DNA from: Liolophura sinensis
Taxonomy: Eukaryota > Mollusca > Polyplacophora > Chitonida > Chitonidae
Assembly (NCBI RefSeq): GCF_032854445.1
Contig: NC_088295.1
Location: 80,828,644-80,892,643, forward strand
Length of the DNA: 64,000 nt
Direction of reading: 5' to 3'
The translations under genes and the position numbers were made by a program. Each line of letters opens with the position of its first letter. The stretch's first letter is position 1. Below are positions 50,501-58,360 of the stretch, piece by piece. A model generated the notes under the pieces. That model did not search any database. It saw only the letters and a program-made list of their open reading frames with translations, and was not told the DNA's origin.

Positions 50501-53500
50501 AGGGTTCCAGACCATCAATACCCCTATGCCAACCCTGACCTTAACTTAGCTTGATTAGGCTACATGTTTAGTTAACAGCTCATTCATTAACATAAACAAC
50601 ACTTGGCAACAAATTAACCTACCTTCTTGTCTCCTCCACCGGGTGAATGTTTGGCATTATCCAAAGAGCCTATCCTTGACTTTGTTCCATCATAGCTCTG
50701 TCGTTTACTTTCAATTTTAACCGTACCTCCTCCTGCAAATATCAAAAGATTAATTTTAAACCATACAAAGCCAAATGCACCATTCAAATTTATCAAAATG
50801 CTACTAATCTACTTCTGATACATTTCAAGTATAGTATTTAAAAATTCTTGCAACCTGAATTAATGGTATGGAAAAGTTCTAACATCACAAGTTGATTTTA
50901 TCACATTGATCATCCATATCTCTGCAGAGATGGTTTTAACATATACAGTTAAATTTACATCAAACCATAAACTATGTGGCCAATCAGATCACTCAGACAC
51001 ACAGTAAGCGTATAGCTGTCTACAAAGTTTCCTGAGAGCAAGTTTACTACATCTAACTTCATCACTTAAGCAGTCCATTCTGACACCAGCCAGACGGGGA
51101 CCAGGTACTGTTACCTGCGCCTGCCAGGTACGTGAAAGGAACCCACCTGGTTTGTGATTCATGTTGTCCTTGGATCCAATCTTACTGGAGGCCTTAACAT
51201 CTGTCTTCTGATTAAAAACTTTCACCTGTATTAGTGAAAATGTACTAGGTAAGAAAAACTTACAATGCCGTACACAGCAACAATACATCCACTGTAATAA
51301 ATCTCTGTAGACAGATTAATTCAATAATGGTAAAAAATGCCTGTGCAAGCTAAGTTACATTCATACACATAGACTTGTCTGATGATCATCATTAGAAAAC
51401 AAAGATTACAAGATGTGCCTTCATATCTTCTGAAACTGGTGCATGTTTTACTACCTTCATATTTATTTTTAGCCCTTAATTTGAGTGTACAGTTTAACTA
51501 CCATTACATCGCTACATTATCTTACATTTCCTCCTCCTGGAGTATGGGTGGCATTATCCAATGACCCCACCCTAGACTTGATAGGACCCTTTCCCCCTGG
51601 GCGAGGAGATGGAGTTTCTGTGGGATGACAAAGAAAACACAATAAGTGCATGTCTGATGACACTTTAGAGACACCATTATTTCTTGAACATAAAAAGTAT
51701 TGGCAGTAATAACCATGAAAGATTAAATTCTTTTTCCCGGCAAATCTACAAATCAATGGATGCAGCCATTTTTTGAAGCTGGCTGATTTCTTATTTCTTC
51801 CAAGGTACCAGAATTAAAGGTCGTGTTAAAATTGTCAAAAACTGTCTAATCTTGGTTTGCCAAAGCCATTTTCAAGCCAAGCCTTTCAGGAAACACAAAA
51901 TGAAAGAATACAAAAAAATGTATTTCAATGAAGTCAAATGTAAGAACAACGAATGTCTCCATCAGACACTGGTCATTAATACCTAGATGTATATGTCCCC
52001 AAACATTACCTGCTGATCCCGTGCTGCCCCTCTTCTTAAGGTCTGCACTCTGTCAACAATAACAACAGCCAATGACCATACACTTACAAAATATACAGTC
52101 CACAGTATCTTGACTGACATGCTTTCTATGATGTCATACCACACGTGAGTTTGTTAGTTATGAAAAACCTGCACAGTGATTTTTTTAAAGAATATGTATC
52201 TTATAAAACAGCTCTTAGTTCAAAAAAATTAAAGGAGCAATAAATTCTGTTGAGTCAAACTAATAACAAAACAAAATCAAATATATGTAGTAGATCACAT
52301 TTAAGATCCCTTAGGTGTGTGTGGTGAGAGAGTGGGGTAACGAAATTAAAGGCAGAACTCCACCATCAATGGTGAATTAGTGAAATTTTTACTAAAAAGG
52401 TCAGTAAAACTTTGGAAACACCACCACTTATTAAAATCAAGCTTATCAAAACACTATTTATTACATCTATATGTTTACATTATTTTATATTAACAATATT
52501 CATTTCATCGCCATGGCCAGTATTTGACAAAAATACTGCTTGAGTGGGATAAAACCCATATTATTCATTCATTCACAAAAGGACCATTCTTAACATACTG
52601 TCAATGTGGATGGGGGTTGGGGGGAGGTGGGTGGGTAACTACAGTTTAGACGCAGCATATATGCCTGCTACAGCATATCAGACAAAGTATGGACCTTTGC
52701 AATGTCTGACCTTGGTCTAATTCCATGAGACAACCCTGTCCAGACTGGCGGGTGGTATACATCAGTGGAACACCATGCCTACATGGTCAGGATGCCCCGA
52801 AGACGACCAAAGCCAATCCTCATCAGGATTTACTGGCAAGCTTCCAGTATTGGTCACCTCTGAATCGATTGATCAGTCATGTTCTGGAGGAGCTATTCTA
52901 TGTGTACAAAGTATCATGCATCTCCCCACATTTATGTAGGACAAATGTCCCAGACCTATTTCTCAGAAGATCTTGCGTCTATAGATAGGCATATGCATCT
53001 GCATGCATGCAATTACCGGGTATGGGCATACATGCAACTAGTCTGGCCACTGGTCTATTTTCAGTCCAGCCAGTTTTATATTAGATGTATATCAGCTCAA
53101 ATATTGATCAATGTTTGCCCTCACTTAACCTTGGCATGGTCATGTCTGTGCACGGATGTTGGTTCCATATTGCCCAGTAATAAAAACAGCCCTGTGATGG
53201 AGAGCCAGAGACACTCCCTGCAGCCATAGAGTAATGACATGCAATCAGACAGCTTAATGAGGAGAGCCATATTAGGGTGCCAGGACTTTCACCATGGTCA
53301 CTTTTGATCCGGATATCATAGCCTTGAGAAACAATCCATATTCAGAAAATGTATTTACTAATTCTCTATTCAAGCCCTTAGGCCATATCTTTGAAACTGA
53401 TATCTGCATTACAAGATCATTGTGACATTAAAACATTGACATATCATTATTTAACAATCAAACACAGCCATTATAAAAGTCATCATGTCACAATGCAATC

Positions 53501-56500
53501 AGAAGAAGAAAACAACTGACCTTTCTTGTTGTTCCTGATGCACCAGAACTAGATGATGCCTCTGTAAATGAATTAAAATAAAAATTTGTAACACAAAATG
53601 ACAAAACTAACAGTAATGCAACAAGGATATAATCCTTCTACAAATATTTTCAAATATATAACTAAACTGGTAAGCAAATGTCAAGTTATATTAAATGCAT
53701 GCATTTACACCTGTATTTTGAAATATGTTAACAATTTGGGAACAGAAAATAGACTGTTTAGTACACTCACAAAAGGATAGTTAGTTCATTATAAAGCATT
53801 ATGCTTAAAGTACAGTTACTGCAACTGTCAGATGTATGTATGATCACAAATAACCTTCATCAAAGTCTTGTTAAAAGGAGAGTGAGGCCTGACAATACGT
53901 GTACTGAGACCATACGACAAGATCTGACCATAAAGACAAAGCATTACTACATGTAGATCAAATTTCAGACAATCCATACAAATATGGTTTCATCAGGAAA
54001 TATTTTATGGAAAGGATATGAGCCAAAGATTAAACAGAAAAAAAATCATAAAGATACAGCCTTTGGAACAGACAGACAGACAGACGGAATAACAAGAATA
54101 ACAATACAGACATAGCAGACAGGCGCACACATATATAGACAAACAGACCAATCCCAAACATAAAACATACATCACACATAAACACCAGGTCCAACAGAAA
54201 CAGATAAAACTGTATAAATACAATCTATGAATAGTTACAAATAGTCCTGCATTTGAGCACACATGGCACAGTTAGTAACAAGGTGTATTATTTACATCAT
54301 GTAGCATGTGTTGCACATGGAACTATGACACATAAACAAGGCCAATGATTTTGATCAACATGTATTTGCATTGGCCATCTGATATACAAGTAATGCATGC
54401 AAGTGCAAAATGTATGAAGGCAATAATACAGATTGCAATTGCTAGATAATACAATTGTCGTCTCATGCATCATGAAATCAAGCGCAGCTATGTCGACTGC
54501 AATACTGGAGGAATCAGCTTCACTGCAAACACAGGGAATAGGCATAAATTCTTCAAACTGTCACTTATAAGATAGTGTACGAAATTATGTGAGATATATG
54601 TGAGAAGAGTGCAACCAACATTCCCATACAAAAAACAGCATATTAGTAATAAACAAAAAGTCAAAACAAAATAAAAACAAACATTAATGTACAACACGGT
54701 ATCACTGCAGTCATTACACTTCAAACTGGATAAATAAGCTTGGTTACATGTAACCAGATAAAAATCTGAAGATGGCAAGCAATGACGTGACAGGAGCAAT
54801 GTCCCAGAAGCCTGGCACCGAAAAAGGCAGGCAGTAAACAATTAGACACATACAAACTGTGCAGGCTGCAGCTCTATATGCGACAACACCAAACAGCCAG
54901 TGAGTAGTATGGCATGCAGTATGCACCTGAGGTTCGCGACGAAGGACTGGACTTTGCCCGGCTAGAAGCAGTGGTTGCAGTGGTGCTACTGGCACTCCTA
55001 CGAAGCTCGGCGGTGCCCTTCCTGGTGCTCTGAGTAGGCCTCATCTCTGCGGACTTTCTGGGAGTCACCTGTCCTGAGGTTTGAGCAGATCTAGTCAGGG
55101 GCGGCCTCTGTGGCGCTGGTGTCCTACTTGGGACAGAACTTGACTTCTGAAGAAGAGCGGTCTTCTTTAGGTGTTTAGCACCAGCAGCAGCTGGTGATGG
55201 CTTAGCTTTTGCATCCTTTCCAGGAGACCTTGGACTTAAGCTAGCTATTTTAGTGGCTTCTGGCTTCTTAGCTGGACTGCCTGGGGCCTTTAAAGCAGGA
55301 GTTTTGGCGTCTTCCGGCTGTTGTGAGGCCTCTTCCTTGGTTTCTGAATCTGCCACCACAGGAGCTATGATCTCTGTAGCATGGTCAACCTTTGGCTCTG
55401 GTTCTGAACATACTGGAGCACCTACCTCCTCATCATGAATACCAGGCTGATCTACGGACTCTATCTTCTCAGCGGACTCTATCTTCTCGTCATTGTCTTC
55501 TGCCTCAGGCATTATGCTATCAATAGGAACATTGTCTACAATGGGCAAATCAACTGATGATCCCACAGTTGTGTTATCTTCTTCAGTCATGTAGTCATTT
55601 TCAATTTTTTCATCACTAGGTTCACCAGGCTCTACAGATCCGTCAGAATGGTGTTCTGGACTGCCATTCTGTTCACTTGGTTTATTCAATTCAAATGGAT
55701 TTCTATTCTCTTCATCTGGCTGAACTTCGTTCATTTCCACTTGCTCTGTCAACTCAGTAGATGTAGCAAAAGGGTTTGTGTCCTCACTTGGTAACACTTC
55801 CACACATTCCTGGCTGTGCTCAGATTCAAATGGATTGATGTCAGCAGCGGGACATACTTCCACATTTTCGTCTTTTTGTTCAGCCTCAAACTGGTCTGTA
55901 TCTGCTGCTGGCGATAAATCAGCATTACCTTGATCATTCCCTGCATCAAAAGGGTTGAGACTAGCAAGCTCTGATGAATCTCCAAAGAAGCTGGCCTGCA
56001 TGATGTCCCCTCCTCCAAACTGAGCTGGCAGAGCTGGATCAGCTTCCTCTGAAGAGGGGGCATCCCCCGAAGCTGGCTCCTCCATCAAGAACGGGTTGTT
56101 TGATGGCTCAGAGGCTTCTGCCTCACGATTTCCCGCAGCTCCCCCAAAATCAATCAGAATACCTTCTCCTGGACCAGCTTGTTCATCAGTTTCAGCTTCA
56201 GCTTTACCAGTTTCAGGTTTTACAGGGTCCAGGTCTTGTATTTCTGGATCTGTTGCAATGTGGTCAGAGTAAGGATCAGCCTGCTCAGGGGAGAGTACTT
56301 CAGGCTCTCGAGGCTGTGAATTTAAACTTAGCAAATCATCGCTGTATCTGCCCCCATTGACAGGCTTATCAAACCCATTATAACCCTGAATTAAATCTGA
56401 GGAATTCACTGCATGTTTGGCCGGCTCCTGATAGTTAGTCACTGCTTGTACATCTTCCAAAGGATCCTCCATGGTTAGCTCGTGTCCTAGAAACAACAGC

Positions 56501-58360
56501 GCTGTCATGATTAATGCACAACCAATGAAGACAAAAATCTTGTTATAACCATTTAACAGTTAGTAAGACCTGCAAGAAATGTGGCGTAACAGTGAGTTTA
56601 GAAAGAAAACAATTCACTCCAAACATTAGAACTGTTCAAACATAATCATACCATTCTGTCATCTGCAAAAAAAAGGAAAATATGTTTCTATACTTATAGC
56701 TAAATAACATAGGCACATGTTTCTTTAGATTGTAACAAATGACTTGCTCAACAAAAGTTCACACCTTAATATCACACTTTAAATATCTACATAGTCTTAA
56801 TATTGCATTCTTACATTAGTGATAAAACGCAGTGATGTGCATCAGCAGAACAGGTTCAGGTCATCATGACAACAACTAAACACATGACGTTCCTGACTGT
56901 CAAGACAGGACAAGTTTTTGCCTGGCATAATTCAGGTGTTAACTGAAACTACATGCATGAGACCTGTCAGGCAGATGGTCACAACTCTCCCTCATATACA
57001 TGTACATATATATATATATATATATGTATATCAAGCTGCCCTGATAAATATTTACACCTGCTACATTACAATAACTGAATCAGATTATCACTTAGAGATT
57101 GACATCAGATCTGCATGTAAGTCATGTCAGACCCATATGAATATCTAAGCTACATACAGTGTAGAGAACTTCTGTTCCAGGTGACTGCCATGGAAGATAA
57201 ACACAAAAACCTTGGTCTTAATTGTTTTGTTTTAACAGAAGAAAGAAGATAAGAATCACAATCTGTGAATACTGCATCATTCAGATCTGTTTTTATCTGC
57301 CTGAATTTACAGATCTTCTTTCACTAGAACAAATTACAAGATAGGAATTTAAAAATGAGTATGAGGTTTTATGATTCATTTTAACAAAATGTGGAGAACG
57401 CATGTTTAAATGCACATAATATTCAAGACACATATGTTATTATAAATTATGGAGACGTATATATGTATAAATTTGTAACGTTTGTATAAATACAGCCATG
57501 CTATACAAAAAAATGTACCTTCCCTGCAACACATTACAACAACTTACCAGCTAAGCGAATTTTACCTGCAGACAGCACAGCTGTTTAGAAACCATTAATC
57601 CAGTAATAATAACGATATCTGGTTACAGGACAGGTAGTGAAGTGTGCACATGTATGTAGGTATAGTGTGACTTAGGTGTAACACCACACATAGCTGCCAG
57701 GGGTATATGGACCTAACAAACCCCACAAACAACAAATAACGCTGCAGCAAAAGCTCTTTTGTCATACTGTAATTACAGTTAATTACAACCCATTTTTTGT
57801 AAATGTATGTGGCTGGGTGACAAACATTCTCCATGAGATGATGTACAAACATGGTCACCCTACAGTGCTGAGTTGGGATCTATAAGTGGTGCATGTTACA
57901 TGTGCACAGGCTTGCTGTTTTGTTTAGAGTATCATGAACTGAATTGAAGGCTGAGTTATGGGGTAGACCACTAGTCAGCATACCAGCTAATAGTGGATGA
58001 CTCACAACACAAATTATGTTCATGTCATTTAGTTAGTCCTCCCATAACATACAGCAATAACACAAAGGTTACTTTTCCTCTTGCACTTAGCCCTACTCCA
58101 TATACATGATCACAACAACATGCTTCGGCCATGTTTGCGTGTTGTCCTCAACAATGATAATTTATACAACGTTTAGGATACTCTAGATTTATGGGCATCT
58201 ACATACATATTTCTTACAGTTCCAGCATAAACTCACCATTACAACACTTCATTGTTTGTATCACTGGTAAAACCTTGCAAGACAATAAGAGAGAATAATC
58301 AAGATCCAAGCTGATGTACGTACCCTGGTCTTCAACACCATTGGTGGCAACGTCGGCCAT
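26486..58360 (-). CDS. MAP2/MAP4/MAPT-like: Tau/MAP2/MAP4-family microtubule-associated protein with 20 tubulin-binding repeats, 25 exons
   Basis: The start ATG is at 58360 ([12 protein letters not shown], good context GCAATGG) and the stop is TAA at 26488-26486. The 25 exons joined at GT/AG sites total 3,576 bp, or 1,191 aa, with every phase consistent. Residues 13-532 are an acidic projection domain followed by a Pro/Ser/Lys-rich basic region. Residues 560-1167 contain 20 repeats with the family core [KR]-[IVC]-G-S-[LK]-D-N-x-x-H-x-[PA]-G-G-G. The C-terminus [17 protein letters not shown] is the tau-family post-repeat motif. Proteins of this family bind along microtubules in the cytoplasm, stabilising and spacing them. 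Vertebrate members have three to five repeats, so 20 is exceptional. Exons 8-24 are all 90 or 96 bp and phase 0-0, so any can be skipped in frame. Lower-scoring alternatives such as unseen micro-exons cannot be excluded. Confidence 0.93.
27226..28160 (-). pseudogene. Intronless array of eight diverged tau-like repeats inside the last MAP intron, one frameshift
   Basis: An ATG at 28160 in strong context (AGGATGG) opens [17 protein letters not shown]. Repeat cores follow: [36 protein letters not shown](D)[65 protein letters not shown] and [12 protein letters not shown]. The array ends at TGA (27226). The frame breaks once near 27861, where GGCTCTTTGACAAC lacks one G against the family GSLDN codons; the other frame then continues to the stop. 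An in-frame CAG|ATTGAC at 27992 would also accept phase 0 splicing from exon 24. It could be a nested gene, an alternative 3' exon, or a young pseudogene. Confidence 0.75.
28161..29084 (-). other. MAP intron sequence between exon 24 and the nested array
   Basis: No further repeat exon is seen. If the nested array has its own promoter, it should lie here; I see no TATA-like element that I would defend. Confidence 0.4.
29085..29174 (-). CDS. MAP exon 24: repeat 20
   Basis: 90 bp, phase 0-0. Starts [12 protein letters not shown], core [19 protein letters not shown]. It reverts to the Pro type without Cys. Donor AAGAAG|GTACAG. Confidence 0.93.
30140..30709. repeat. Minisatellite, about 73-bp unit, adjacent to and related to the 35-bp array
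   Basis: The unit contains 'cacctagcaccattgtgtta', 'gatcagtcctaatgagagct' and 'ccactatggcatttaaattt'. The second half resembles the 35-bp unit that follows, so this looks like a diverged dimer. Confidence 0.85.
30710..32175. repeat. Minisatellite, 35-bp unit, about 40 copies
   Basis: The unit 'gagagctccacaatatcatt' plus 'aacatcccacctgat' runs almost without interruption, with the purest copies at 31690-32160. It lies in the intron between exons 23 and 24. Confidence 0.95.
32244..32337 (-). pseudogene. Dead MAP repeat exon, cassette type B
   Basis: On the minus strand it retains GTGAAAAGCCCAAG, ATCCAAATGT and CTGGGGGAGGAGATGT from exons 19 and 22. It has small indels, in-frame stops (TAATTAA) and a lost donor (GT replaced by AT). 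It follows the dead type A copy in the same A-B order as the live cassettes. Confidence 0.8.
32644..32732 (-). pseudogene. Dead MAP repeat exon, cassette type A
   Basis: It aligns along its full length with exons 18 and 21. It is 89 bp instead of 90, because one G is lost in the Trp codon region (AACTGAAAG for AACTGGAAAG), which shifts the frame. The acceptor CAG has become CCG, GGTGGTGG has become GGTTGTGG, and the donor side is altered. The neighbouring intron sequence also matches exon 18. Confidence 0.9.
33330..33540. repeat. Degenerate dispersed element
   Basis: 'tttattggtgcttttataca' and 'catactcaacaatatttca' resemble a minus-oriented SINE-type tail, followed by about 150 bp of unfamiliar sequence. 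Tentative. Confidence 0.35.
33704..34115 (+). repeat. Minisatellite, 50-bp unit, 8 copies plus a partial
   Basis: The unit 'acatataggcctatctgctt' with 'gtgcatttatagattttcta' and 'aaccaagttt' recurs every 50 bp from 33704. It lies in the intron between exons 23 and 24. Confidence 0.95.
34620..34709 (-). CDS. MAP exon 23: repeat 19 (cassette type C)
   Basis: 90 bp, phase 0-0. Starts [12 protein letters not shown], core [19 protein letters not shown]. Its 3' intron flank resembles that of exon 20. Confidence 0.93.
35069..35158 (-). CDS. MAP exon 22: repeat 18 (cassette type B)
   Basis: 90 bp, phase 0-0. Starts [12 protein letters not shown], core [19 protein letters not shown]. Confidence 0.93.
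35494..35583 (-). CDS. MAP exon 21: repeat 17 (cassette type A)
   Basis: 90 bp, phase 0-0. Starts [12 protein letters not shown], core [19 protein letters not shown]. Confidence 0.93.
36100..37945. repeat. Minisatellite, 51-bp unit, about 36 copies, in MAP intron
   Basis: The plus-strand unit contains 'gtattgaggacgctctgact', 'gcatgtgtaggatgtatcgt' and 'acaaccatctt'. Because 51 is a multiple of three and the unit is stop-free in several frames, long open frames arise on both strands. The copies are highly similar, indicating recent homogenisation. It sits in the intron between exons 20 and 21. Confidence 0.95.
38544..38633 (-). CDS. MAP exon 20: repeat 16 (cassette type C)
   Basis: 90 bp, phase 0-0. 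Starts [12 protein letters not shown], core [19 protein letters not shown]. Confidence 0.93.
38827..38993 (+). repeat. 33-bp tandem repeat, about 5 copies
   Basis: The unit 'ttgttagctggggcaaataa' plus 'accggattaaatg' is nearly perfect, so the expansion is recent. It lies in the intron between exons 19 and 20. Confidence 0.9.
39251..39340 (-). CDS. MAP exon 19: repeat 15 (cassette type B)
   Basis: 90 bp, phase 0-0. Starts [12 protein letters not shown], core [19 protein letters not shown]. Confidence 0.93.
39764..39853 (-). CDS. MAP exon 18: repeat 14 (cassette type A)
   Basis: 90 bp, phase 0-0. Starts [12 protein letters not shown], core [19 protein letters not shown]. Flanking intron sequence resembles the dead copy at 32644. 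Confidence 0.93.
40260..40349 (-). CDS. MAP exon 17: repeat 13 (cassette type C)
   Basis: 90 bp, phase 0-0. Starts [12 protein letters not shown], core [19 protein letters not shown]. The WTKE variant marks type C. Confidence 0.93.
40350..42179 (-). other. MAP intron 16
   Basis: No exon is seen apart from a SINE copy lacking its tRNA head at about 41418-41608 (plus orientation), including 'gttcaagtccagctcatgct' and an (AAAT)n tail. Confidence 0.6.
41418..41608 (+). mobile_element. 5'-truncated SINE
   Basis: Starts at the B-box region 'gctgtgagttcaagtcc' and runs through the body ('gaagtgaaatattcttgagt') to an AAATAAATAAATAAATA tail. Same family as 22642-22911. Confidence 0.85.
42180..42269 (-). 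CDS. MAP exon 16: repeat 12 (Cys/AGGG, cassette type B)
   Basis: 90 bp, phase 0-0. Starts [12 protein letters not shown], core [19 protein letters not shown]. Confidence 0.93.
43232..43321 (-). CDS. MAP exon 15: repeat 11 (Cys/AGGG type)
   Basis: 90 bp, phase 0-0. Starts [12 protein letters not shown], core [19 protein letters not shown]. Confidence 0.93.
43590..43890 (+). repeat. Degenerate short tandem repeat, units of about 30 bp
   Basis: Recurring 'acactcatcaca' plus 'gagatct' with GTGTGTACA spacers. The open frame over it is a repeat artefact. It lies in the intron between exons 14 and 15. Confidence 0.7.
44009..44104 (-). CDS. MAP exon 14: repeat 10 (96-bp type)
   Basis: 96 bp, phase 0-0. 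Starts [12 protein letters not shown], core [20 protein letters not shown]. It resembles exon 11 and retains Pro in PGGG, with no Cys. Confidence 0.93.
44407..44496 (-). CDS. MAP exon 13: repeat 9 (Cys/AGGG type)
   Basis: 90 bp, phase 0-0. Starts [12 protein letters not shown], core [19 protein letters not shown]. Confidence 0.93.
45506..45595 (-). CDS. MAP exon 12: repeat 8 (Cys/AGGG type)
   Basis: 90 bp, phase 0-0. Starts [12 protein letters not shown], core [22 protein letters not shown] is changed to SSM. First repeat with Cys and AGGG. Confidence 0.92.
45596..47380 (-). other. MAP intron 11
   Basis: No exon is recognised. Plus-strand open frames at 46225-46488 and 46547-46864 show no family features and lie opposite to the gene. 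Confidence 0.55.
47381..47476 (-). CDS. MAP exon 11: repeat 7 (96-bp type)
   Basis: 96 bp, phase 0-0. Starts [12 protein letters not shown], core [20 protein letters not shown]. The KLDF-x-x-x-x-QSKIGS pattern is like vertebrate tau repeats. Confidence 0.93.
47909..47998 (-). CDS. MAP exon 10: repeat 6
   Basis: 90 bp, phase 0-0. Starts [12 protein letters not shown], core [19 protein letters not shown]. The usual Asp of SLDN is Ala here. Donor GTTAAA|GTATGA. Confidence 0.9.
48740..48829 (-). CDS. MAP exon 9: repeat 5
   Basis: 90 bp, phase 0-0. Starts [12 protein letters not shown], core [19 protein letters not shown]. Donor AATAAG|GTAACC. Confidence 0.93.
49794..49883 (-). CDS. MAP exon 8: repeat 4
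   Basis: 90 bp, phase 0-0. Starts [12 protein letters not shown], core [19 protein letters not shown]. First of the 17 inserted repeat exons. Confidence 0.93.
50623..50732 (-). CDS. MAP exon 7: repeat 3
   Basis: 110 bp, phase 1 to 0. It begins with the rest of the PGGG ([10 protein letters not shown]) and then has [20 protein letters not shown]. It corresponds to vertebrate MAPT exon 12 (113 bp). Confidence 0.92.
51147..51225 (-). CDS. MAP exon 6: repeat 2, split PGGG
   Basis: 79 bp, starting VKVFNQK and containing [15 protein letters not shown]. It ends at CCAG|GTGGGT after the first Gly of PGGG (phase 1). Vertebrate MAPT exon 11 (82 bp) ends at the same codon position, so this looks like its counterpart. 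Confidence 0.9.
51526..51617 (-). CDS. MAP exon 5: tubulin-binding repeat 1
   Basis: Acceptor 'catcccacag', donor GGAAAT|GTAAGA. A Pro-rich start ([11 protein letters not shown]) leads into [18 protein letters not shown]. This is the position of the first repeat in tau-family genes. Confidence 0.93.
52010..52049 (-). CDS. MAP exon 4 (40-bp micro-exon)
   Basis: Acceptor 'gttgacag', donor TCAGCAG|GTAATG, phase 1 end. It encodes [13 protein letters not shown], a basic stretch just before the repeats. Confidence 0.8.
52050..53520 (-). other. MAP intron 3
   Basis: About 1.5 kb. No exon or recognisable element seen. Overlapping plus-strand open frames at 52725-53229 have no recognisable features. 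Confidence 0.55.
53521..53561 (-). CDS. MAP exon 3 (41-bp micro-exon)
   Basis: Acceptor 'catttacag', donor AAGAAAG|GTCAGT. It encodes [14 protein letters not shown] together with the last base of exon 2, extending the Ser-rich basic region. Confidence 0.8.
53562..54926 (-). other. MAP intron 2
   Basis: About 1.4 kb. No exon seen beyond the readthrough of exon 2. Cys-rich minus-strand open frames at 54005-54841 look like translated low-complexity intron. Confidence 0.55.
54927..56486 (-). CDS. MAP exon 2: acidic projection domain with NPF motifs and basic Pro-rich region
   Basis: 1,560 bp between the acceptor 'tttctag' and the donor CTCAG|GTGCAT; residues 13-532. The first about 380 residues are strongly acidic. 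They contain five NPF tripeptides at about 143, 190, 230, 250 and 275, each near acidic residues. NPF is the ligand of EH domains. A DDLLSLN sequence near residue 65 resembles a clathrin box (LLSLD). The last about 130 residues are Lys/Pro/Ser-rich with SP and TP sites (GSPAKK, SPRSPGK, VTPRK), like the regulatory region before the repeats in tau and MAP2. Confidence 0.92.
56487..58323 (-). other. MAP intron 1
   Basis: About 1.8 kb between the 37-bp coding first exon and the large exon 2. A short (TA)n run lies near 57003-57026. No other exon seen. Confidence 0.6.
58324..58360 (-). CDS. MAP exon 1 (coding part), residues 1-12
   Basis: ATG GCC GAC GTT at 58360 runs to a GACCAGG|GTACGT donor, phase 1. 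The frame matches exon 2 exactly. The short MA-D/E start resembles MAP2 and tau N-termini. The 5' UTR continues upstream (higher coordinates). Confidence 0.8.

Noticed and set aside
54005-54841. Cys-rich minus-strand open frames between MAP exons 2 and 3
   Set aside because: Low-complexity intronic sequence. The MAP frame is accounted for by the exon 2 donor at 54927 and the acceptor at 53561.
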